From positions 1 through 7,630 of the forward strand of contig JANTFU010000104.1 in assembly GCA_024763295.1 (NCBI GenBank): a DNA stretch of 7,630 nucleotides. Reading direction: 5' to 3'. Each line of letters begins with the position of its first letter. Within the stretch, counting starts at the first letter, position 1. Shown here piece after piece: positions 1 to 3,854 of this stretch. Origin of the DNA: Anaerolineales bacterium (GTDB lineage Bacteria > Chloroflexota > Anaerolineae > Anaerolineales > Villigracilaceae). Position numbers and translations under genes: made by a program. The notes under the pieces were generated by a model. That model saw only the letters and a list, made by a program, of their open reading frames with translations, searched no databases and had not been told where the DNA came from.

Positions 1-627
1 GGTCCCGGCTTTGGGATGGAAGATACGACACGGGAATTTATCGAGAATGTGTTGGAACTCAAAGGCGTTGCCAAGAAAAATGCAGGTGGGATAGGTTTTG
101 TGCATAACGGGGGGGAGAGGAAAGAGGAAAGAGATGTTAAATTGCCACCGCTCGTTTTTGATGCGGACGGCTTGAAGCTGCTCGCCAAAATTGAAAATTG
201 GCATGAATTAATTTCCGAACTCGCCGTGCTAACCCCACACCCCGGCGAGATGGCAGTTCTAACGGGATTGTCGGTCGCCGAAATTCAGGCGAATCGATTG
301 AATATCGCCAAAAAATACGCGCAGGAATGGGGGCAGGTTATCGTCCTAAAAGGTGCGTTCACGGTGATTGCTACGCCAAGCGGCGAGACATATACCATCC
401 CGGTCGCGTCGCCGAGTTTGGCGCGGGCGGGGTCGGGCGATGTGCTGGCGGGGCTGGTAGTGGGTCTCCGCGCTCAGGGGCTGGATGCTGTCGAAGCAGC
501 GGTAGCAGGCGCATGGGTCCACGCGCAGGCGGGCTTGCTGGCGGGTGAGATGCTGGGGACATCGGCATCTGTTTTGGCGGGCGATATCCTCTCCGCTGTC
601 CCCGATATCCTTGCAGACTTGGAATAA
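1..627 (+). CDS. nnrD: ADP/ATP-dependent NAD(P)H-hydrate dehydratase, C-terminal part (5' end outside window)
   Basis: This enzyme dehydrates damaged NAD(P)H hydrates back to NAD(P)H, using ATP or ADP, in the cytoplasm. The frame is open from base 1, so the gene begins upstream; the ATG at 16 is internal. Counting from the first visible residue, the ribokinase-like signatures appear in order: GPGFG (1-5), DADGL (54-58), TPHPGE (78-83), LKGA (116-119) and GSGDVLAG (144-151) with the catalytic Asp147. The family usually reads GTGD, so Thr to Ser is a mild variant. An epimerase (NnrE) domain may precede it, as in most bacteria, but this cannot be seen. Oddity: about 20 extra charged or Gly-rich residues (roughly 21-47) lie between GPGFG and DADGL, where the family usually has a short helix. 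It converges on the SPFH gene and ends with DLE then TAA. The family call is firm; whether it is bifunctional is unknown. Confidence 0.93.
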   Translation, partial: GPGFGMEDTTREFIENVLELKGVAKKNAGGIGFVHNGGERKEERDVKLPPLVFDADGLKLLAKIENWHELISELAVLTPHPGEMAVLTGLSVAEIQANRLNIAKKYAQEWGQVIVLKGAFTVIATPSGETYTIPVASPSLARAGSGDVLAGLVVGLRAQGLDAVEAAVAGAWVHAQAGLLAGEMLGTSASVLAGDILSAVPDILADLE

Positions 628-633
628 GGTTTA

Positions 634-665
634 AACGTTCCAACGTTAGCACGTTAAAACGTTGC
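634..665. repeat. Octamer tract A (AACNTTCC-like, 4 units)
   Basis: Four consecutive 8-bp units start 7 bases after the nnrD stop: AACGTTCC, AACGTTAG, CACGTTAA and AACGTTGC at 634, 642, 650 and 658. The register is exact. It is the same degenerate octamer as in tracts B, C and D of this window. Confidence 0.7.
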
Positions 666-669
666 CGAT

Positions 670-706
670 AAAAAAAGAAGGTTACCCGTCTTCCGGACAA
701 CCTTCT
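670..706 (-). terminator. Rho-independent terminator of the SPFH gene
   Basis: On the minus strand, 34 bases past the SPFH stop, there is an 8-bp perfect stem (AGAAGGTT, bases 706-699, pairing with AACCTTCT, 683-676). It can continue into a 3-bp inner CCG/CGG stem after a small internal loop. The stem runs into seven T residues (676-670). On the plus strand the same hairpin is followed only by a mixed AT stretch, so it is a weaker terminator for nnrD. One stem arm (699-706) is also the first unit of octamer tract B. Confidence 0.82.
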
Positions 707-740
707 AACTTTTAAACTTTCAAATGTTCCAACGGTTTCC
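699..740. repeat. Octamer tract B (AACNTTCC-like, 4-5 units)
   Basis: Units at 699 AACCTTCT, 707 AACTTTTA, 715 AACTTTCA and 723 AATGTTCC keep strict 8-bp register. They are followed by AACGGTTTCC (731-740), a unit with 2 extra bases. The tract abuts the SPFH stop codon at 740-742. Confidence 0.68.
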
Positions 741-1789
741 TAACCGAGAAATTCTTCCAGCGCTTTCTTGCTAATACGATAGGCGCTGCCGAGTTTTTTG
801 GCTTTCAGATCACCGGCTTCGATGGCGGAGATGACATCTTCGGGCGAAACGCGCAGGACTTCTGCGGCTTCGGCGGGGGTCATCACGGCGGGCATTCCAC
901 CACCGCTTGCGGCGGGAGCGGCTTGTTGCCGCTGCTGGGGTTGAGCGACTGCGCCCGATGTGGCTTGCTGCATCAGGTTGCCGATGCCCATGCCTGCGCC
1001 GATGCCAGCAGTGAGACCAGCGCCGCCGCCTTCGTTTTGCGCCGCGTCACGGAGCGCATCTGCGGCTTGAAGTTGCGTATAGACATTCATGTCGAGCATC
1101 CCCATATCGCGCAATTCCTGAGCGGATTTGGAGGAGGGTTTCAGGCTGCCGATGTAGAAGGATTTGAGCGTTAGACCGAGGGCGGCGAAATCAGCATTCG
1201 CTTTGGCGCGCACGCCAGCGCCGAGTTCTTCGGTCAGACCGATCATTTCAAGGACGTTGCTCTTTGCACCGGTTTCGCCAAGCAGGTCTTGCAGTTTGGA
1301 GAGCAGCATGGTGCGCAGGCGGTCGTCGATGTCGTCCATTGTGTAGGATGCCTTGCCGCCGACGATTTGGGTGACGAACTGCTGGGGATCGGATACCTGA
1401 ATGGAGTAGGTACCAAAGCCTTGCAGGAGCGCTACGCCCAATCCTACACCAGGGTTACGGACAATAATCGGCTGCGGTGTTCCCCATTTGAGTTCGGTGA
1501 ATTCCTTCATCGAAACAAAATAGACTTCGGCGGGGAAGGGGGTGCGGTTGTTGAAGGCTTTGCCGATAAAGTCGATTACTTTCGGGATGTTGGCGGTGGC
1601 GATGGTATGCCGTCCGGGACCAAACATATCGAGTGCTTGTCCATCGCGGAAGAAAACCGCGCTCTGTGATTCGCGCACGATCACTTGTGAGCCGATACGA
1701 TAGTCGCCGATACCTCGTTCCGGGAAGCGATGCACCAACTCGTCTTTCATCTCGTTGGGATATTCAATTACATCAAAAATGCGAGCCAT
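740..1789 (-). CDS. SPFH-domain protein (YdjI-like) fused to a C-terminal excisionase-type helix-turn-helix
   Basis: A 349-residue protein. The start is placed at the ATG at 1789, not at the upstream in-frame start at 1816, because AGGAG sits 6 bases before it. Residues about 20-235 resemble the soluble SPFH (stomatin/prohibitin/flotillin-like) family that includes B. subtilis YdjI: a VIVRESQSAVFFRDGQ segment near 36-51, FGPGRHTI near 56-63, then a helical part through MGMLDMNVY. There is no transmembrane segment or signal peptide, so membrane contact would be indirect. Residues about 254-302 form a Gly-rich (GIGAGMGIG) then Gln/Ala-rich linker. Residues 303-349 match excisionase-like DNA-binding domains (HTH_17/MerR type): MTPAEAAEVLRVSPEDVISAI, then a wing of the form LGSAYRISKKALEEFL. 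YdjI works with phage-shock-type proteins in Bacillus; none is encoded here. It has its own promoter and terminator, so it is probably monocistronic. The family is clear; the role of the HTH is unknown. Confidence 0.88.
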   Translation of the reverse strand: MARIFDVIEYPNEMKDELVHRFPERGIGDYRIGSQVIVRESQSAVFFRDGQALDMFGPGRHTIATANIPKVIDFIGKAFNNRTPFPAEVYFVSMKEFTELKWGTPQPIIVRNPGVGLGVALLQGFGTYSIQVSDPQQFVTQIVGGKASYTMDDIDDRLRTMLLSKLQDLLGETGAKSNVLEMIGLTEELGAGVRAKANADFAALGLTLKSFYIGSLKPSSKSAQELRDMGMLDMNVYTQLQAADALRDAAQNEGGGAGLTAGIGAGMGIGNLMQQATSGAVAQPQQRQQAAPAASGGGMPAVMTPAEAAEVLRVSPEDVISAIEAGDLKAKKLGSAYRISKKALEEFLG

Positions 1790-1795
1790 GCTTTT

Positions 1796-1800
1796 CTCCT
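1796..1800 (-). promoter_or_regulatory. Ribosome binding site fixing the SPFH start
   Basis: AGGAG on the minus strand lies 6 bases before the ATG at 1789. It favours this start over the in-frame codon at 1816, which would add nine unsupported residues and lie on top of the binding site. Confidence 0.75.
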
Positions 1801-1826
1801 TATAAATAGGTGACAATAACTATCTG

Positions 1827-1856
1827 ATTATAGCGCATTCAGTATACGTTTGTCTG
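1827..1856 (-). promoter_or_regulatory. Sigma-70-type promoter of the SPFH gene
   Basis: On the minus strand there is a perfect -10 TATAAT (1832-1827), an 18-bp spacer and a -35 CAGACA (1856-1851, 4 of 6 matches). The -10 lies about 38 bases before the ATG at 1789, which leaves a short leader. The -35 is inside a 16-base word that recurs within xdhC. Confidence 0.65.
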
Positions 1857-1880
1857 CCCCAAAGGTTGTGATTTAACTGA

Positions 1881-1946
1881 TTTTGCGAGGCGGATGCTTT
1901 TCCGCCGAAGCAATCTCAGCAAACATGAGACCGCGTCGTCGCAAAA
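1881..1946. repeat. Nested inverted repeats downstream of xdhC
   Basis: An outer 8-bp perfect pair, TTTTGCGA (1881-1888) with TCGCAAAA (1939-1946), encloses a 6-bp perfect hairpin, GGCGGA/TCCGCC (1889-1894 with 1901-1906, 6-base loop). It lies just after the xdhC stop on the minus strand. No T-run follows the hairpin, so it is not a classic terminator; it could stabilise a 3' end or be chance. Confidence 0.35.
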
Positions 1947-1966
1947 GCGTGCTCCTCGCGGAATCA

Positions 1967-2758
1967 CTATTTGCTCATCTTTTCGCCCGTGCCGCCGTGT
2001 CGCTCCAGCAAAACTTCTGCCATAATGGAGACGGCGATCTCTTCGGGCGTTTCGGCATGGAGTTCCAGACCGATGGGCGAGTGGACACGCTCGAACAGAG
2101 TTGCGTCGACGCCACGCTCCTGCATTAGCTTGGTTGCCAGCAACCAGCGGCGCTTGGCGCCGATTACGCCGATGTAGGCTGCCTTGCTCGTCAGTAGCCC
2201 CGGCAAAGCGACCGCATCCAAATCCGCGCCGCGCGTGGTCATGACGATATACGTTTGTCTGCCAATCGAAACCTTTTCCGCAATCTCATCCATTTGCAGG
2301 TTGAGATACTCATCCGCGCCGGGGATGTGTTCTGGCGTGCAATATTCGGGGTTATCTTCGACGACGGTCACGCGAAATCCCAGCCACTTGGCGAGATGGA
2401 CGACGGCTTTGCCGACATGCCCCGCACCAATCAGCACGAGCGTTGGATCAGGTAAAATCGGTTCCACATAAATCTCCACGGTACCGCCACACACGCCGGG
2501 GTCGCCCTTCGACGGGTCGCTCATGTTATAGCTCAAATAGCGCGGTTCGCCGTCTTGCATGGCTTCTAATGCCGCTGCATGGACACGACGTTCCAACTCC
2601 CCGCCACCAACTGTGCCGATGGACGTCCCATCTTCGTAGACGAGCAACTTGCTCGCTCCGTGCCGTGGCGTGGACCCACGACTGCGGACGATGGTAGCGA
2701 GGGCGGCGGATTCTTGATTTTTTTCGATTTCTGCAAGAGATTGATAGATAGTTTTCAT
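1967..2758 (-). CDS. xdhC: XdhC/CoxI-family molybdoenzyme maturation protein
   Basis: XdhC-family proteins bind molybdenum cofactor and help load the sulfurated form into xanthine dehydrogenase-family enzymes in the cytoplasm. The 263-residue product has the two usual parts: an N-terminal XdhC_CoxI domain with RGSTPR (27-32), GTVGGGELE (48-56) and VCGG (89-92), and a C-terminal Rossmann-like domain with GAGHVG (111-116). It ends with the family signature SPIGL (227-231) and ETPEEIAVSI (236-245). The start is the ATG at 2758; a TTG at 2779 is in frame, but it lies inside octamer tract C and gains no conserved residues. A weak GGAA lies 8 bases before the ATG. No large, medium or small subunit of a molybdenum hydroxylase is in the window, so its client must be elsewhere. 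It may be read from the toxin-antitoxin promoter, since no clear promoter of its own is visible. The family is certain, the client unknown. Confidence 0.92.
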   Translation of the reverse strand: MKTIYQSLAEIEKNQESAALATIVRSRGSTPRHGASKLLVYEDGTSIGTVGGGELERRVHAAALEAMQDGEPRYLSYNMSDPSKGDPGVCGGTVEIYVEPILPDPTLVLIGAGHVGKAVVHLAKWLGFRVTVVEDNPEYCTPEHIPGADEYLNLQMDEIAEKVSIGRQTYIVMTTRGADLDAVALPGLLTSKAAYIGVIGAKRRWLLATKLMQERGVDATLFERVHSPIGLELHAETPEEIAVSIMAEVLLERHGGTGEKMSK

Positions 2759-2761
2759 ATT

Positions 2762-2801
2762 TTCGTTTCCATGTTTCAACTTTGTAAGCTTCTAACGTTC
2801 C
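2762..2801. repeat. Octamer tract C (5 degenerate units)
   Basis: Units in exact 8-bp register: 2762 TTCGTTTC, 2770 CATGTTTC, 2778 AACTTTGT, 2786 AAGCTTCT and 2794 AACGTTCC. The tract lies just before the xdhC start and directly after the stop of the pyrophosphatase relic. That is the same relation tract D has to the intact pyrophosphatase gene. Confidence 0.6.
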
Positions 2802-2884
2802 TACAACCCCAGTACAGTCGGCAACAACTGCTTCTTGCGTGAAACCAAGCCTTTCGCCAGCCGCGTCCCGTCGGGTTGGTGGGG
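2792..2884 (-). pseudogene. Relic of the 3' end of a family II pyrophosphatase gene (direct repeat copy 1)
   Basis: Read on the minus strand, these 93 bases encode PHQPDGTRLAKG, then LVSRKKQLLPTVLGL and a TAG, followed in frame by E, R and a second TAG. This matches the last 30 residues and stop of the intact pyrophosphatase (3762-3854) without gaps. By hand count 76 of 93 bases agree. Of the 17 differences, 13 are synonymous (one is TAA versus TAG); the rest give R to H, V to L, and a Leu codon turned into a stop (two bases). The substrate-binding RKKQ is kept. Similarity ends near 2885, just short of the toxin stop. There is no start codon or domain upstream, so this is a remnant, not a gene. 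The synonymous pattern suggests divergence under selection before truncation. Confidence 0.85.
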
Positions 2885-2906
2885 TGATGAGAACTTCTTA
2901 ATCTCG

Positions 2907-3230
2907 CTAAAATGCATCGTTTAATCCAAGGGCAAAGCTGATTGCCACACTGACCTCATCAAGCCGAGCCAGCGACAGATGTGTGATTAATTTGCCCACC
3001 TTGGCTTGTGACACAGTTTGGATATTATCCATATTTACGGCGCAAACTTCGGGCATTCCATCATCAGGTGTTAGCAAGACTTCCGATGGAATATCTCGTA
3101 TCGTAGTTGTGATCGGCGCAACAGTTACTGTATTTAGGTAGGGGATGATAGCAGTGCGTGTCAAGATCAGCACTGGTCTGCGTTTATCTGGCGCGCGGAA
3201 TGTGTACCAGTAGACTTCCCCCCGCTTCAT
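2907..3230 (-). CDS. MazF/PemK-like endoribonuclease toxin
   Basis: MazF-family toxins cut mRNA at short sequences and stop growth when the antitoxin is lost. The product is 107 residues, normal for the family. It begins MKRGEVYWYTF, the usual first strand with the GEVYW signature, then RRPVLILTR (about 17-25), the core of the SH3-like barrel. A TVTVAPITTTIRDIPSEV segment (about 34-51) carries the conserved Pro-Ile-Thr and the Pro-Ser-Glu-Val turn, and a NMDNIQTV strand (about 66-73) follows. The ATG overlaps the antitoxin stop as ATGA (3227-3230), so the two are translationally coupled. The gene stops 22 bases before the pyrophosphatase relic begins. All core motifs are intact and the toxin is probably active. 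The cleavage site cannot be told from sequence. Confidence 0.9.
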   Translation of the reverse strand: MKRGEVYWYTFRAPDKRRPVLILTRTAIIPYLNTVTVAPITTTIRDIPSEVLLTPDDGMPEVCAVNMDNIQTVSQAKVGKLITHLSLARLDEVSVAISFALGLNDAF

Positions 3231-3460
3231 TCCGCGCCCCAGACTTGTTCGTCTTGCCAGAGATCAAATTCACCGGTTTCGACAGGGTGTTTTGCGTAGC
3301 CTGCGGCGTGTTTTTTTTCAAGCTCGCGCATTTTGTGCTGTTTAAGCGCCAGTTTTAAGGCGTTGCGGATAAACGCTGAACGATTTGTTTCCAAGTCTTG
3401 CGTGACCCGATCGACTTCATCCAATAGATTTTCGTCAATTGTCATTTGAATGGTTTTCAT
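3227..3460 (-). CDS. Ribbon-helix-helix antitoxin of the MazF-like pair
   Basis: A 77-residue protein. The N-terminal 45 residues are a CopG/MetJ-type ribbon-helix-helix: strand KTIQMTID (2-9), helix DEVDRVTQDL, the turn ETNRSAFIRNAL (about 24-35), then helix LKLALKQHKM. The acidic, Trp-containing C-terminal tail (GEFDLWQDEQVWGAE) is the kind of segment that wraps and blocks a MazF toxin. RHH antitoxins usually bind their own promoter, and a perfect 11-bp inverted repeat lies on the promoter 24 bases upstream (see the operator entry). The start is the ATG at 3460, with AAGGGA 7 bases before it. It overlaps the toxin by 4 bases. It is MazE-like in role, but its fold is RHH and not the AbrB type of E. 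coli MazE. Confidence 0.88.
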   Translation of the reverse strand: MKTIQMTIDENLLDEVDRVTQDLETNRSAFIRNALKLALKQHKMRELEKKHAAGYAKHPVETGEFDLWQDEQVWGAE

Positions 3461-3483
3461 GGCTCATTCCCTTGCTTATAGCT

Positions 3484-3515
3484 ATGTTTATGTGTATTTT
3501 ATGTCACATAAACAT
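3484..3515. promoter_or_regulatory. Likely antitoxin operator (11-bp perfect inverted repeat)
   Basis: ATGTTTATGTG (3484-3494) and CACATAAACAT (3505-3515) are exact reverse complements separated by 10 bases. A further partial match (GC at 3481-3482 with 3517-3518) extends them. The repeat covers the -10 and most of the spacer of the toxin-antitoxin promoter, where an RHH dimer pair would block RNA polymerase. The symmetry is seen directly; repressor binding is inferred. Confidence 0.7.
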
Positions 3516-3524
3516 GGCGGTCAA
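3496..3524 (-). promoter_or_regulatory. Sigma-70-type promoter of the toxin-antitoxin operon
   Basis: On the minus strand: -35 TTGACC (3524-3519, 5 of 6), a 17-bp spacer and -10 TAAAAT (3501-3496, 5 of 6). The -10 lies about 36 bases before the antitoxin ATG. It is embedded in the 3484-3515 inverted repeat, as expected for autoregulation. Confidence 0.68.
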
Positions 3525-3553
3525 GCTGCACTATATTAAAACTTTCCTGGTGG

Positions 3554-3715
3554 CATGACGTTTTATTTTTGAAGGTGGTTGAGTAGGTTTGAGCGGAGCG
3601 AAAAGCGTATCGAAACCACATGTTTCGGCGATTTTGCCAACTTGTTTGTTTCGATACGGCGAAAAGCATCGCCTACTCAACCAACCAACAAACGCTTCTA
3701 TGAAAAAATGTCATG
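3554..3715. repeat. 162-bp nested palindrome (REP/MITE-like)
   Basis: Three concentric pairs of arms are visible: an imperfect outer pair of 21 bases (3554-3574 with 3695-3715, starting CATGAC and ending GAAG), a perfect 11-bp middle pair GGTTGAGTAGG/CCTACTCAACC (3577-3587 with 3672-3682), and a perfect 11-bp inner pair CGTATCGAAAC/GTTTCGATACG (3606-3616 with 3648-3658). It has no coding capacity. It contains GAGCGGAGC and GCGTATCGAA, close to the core words of the second palindrome at 6614-6718, so both probably belong to one dispersed family. It lies between the pyrophosphatase and antitoxin genes. Confidence 0.75.
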
Positions 3716-3723
3716 TGGTTAGA

Positions 3724-3776
3724 AACTTTCCAACCTTCCAACTTTCCAACCTTCCAACATTTTAACGTTCTAACAG
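3724..3776. repeat. Octamer tract D (6 units, best preserved)
   Basis: Units in exact 8-bp register from 3724: AACTTTCC, AACCTTCC, AACTTTCC, AACCTTCC, AACATTTT and AACGTTCT, then AACAG. The tract overlaps the last codons and stop (3762-3764) of the pyrophosphatase gene, so its final residues LER are repeat-derived. Confidence 0.78.
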
Positions 3777-3854
3777 ACCAAGAACCGTTGGCAATAACTG
3801 CTTCTTGCGCGAGACCACGCCCTTTGCCAGCCGCGTCCCATCGGGTTGGCGGGG
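3762..3854. repeat. Direct repeat copy 2: 3' end of the intact pyrophosphatase gene
   Basis: These 93 bases, the last 30 codons and stop of the intact gene, are repeated in the same orientation at 2792-2884. The copies share two exact 14-base runs (aactgcttcttgcg and gccagccgcgtccc). The spacing between copy starts is 970 bases. Confidence 0.85.

Larger units (their letters stand above)
2885..3761. mobile_element. Candidate inserted cassette: toxin-antitoxin pair plus palindrome between direct repeats
   Basis: This segment of about 0.88 kb lies between the two direct copies of the pyrophosphatase 3' end (2792-2884 and 3762-3854). It carries the MazF-like operon, its promoter, a 162-bp nested palindrome and octamer tract D. 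The arrangement fits an element that integrated into the gene's 3' end and supplied a replacement end, or a tandem paralogue whose body was replaced. No integrase or transposase is encoded, so it would be a remnant or non-autonomous. The boundaries are inferred from where similarity stops. Confidence 0.35.

Noticed and set aside
1289..1669. Open frame of 126 codons on the plus strand
   Set aside because: Antisense shadow of the SPFH gene, whose domain content is clear.
2792..2884. Pyrophosphatase C-terminal segment as a functional small gene
   Set aside because: No start codon or ribosome site in frame and similarity stops abruptly near 2885; it is better read as a relic.
2885..3761. Insertion sequence with its own transposase
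   Set aside because: The only genes here are the toxin and antitoxin; no transposase or integrase frame is present and no short terminal inverted repeats are seen at the boundaries.
3724..3776. CRISPR-like or minisatellite array
   Set aside because: Units are 8 bp with no spacers, so it is not a CRISPR; it is reported as a degenerate octamer repeat.
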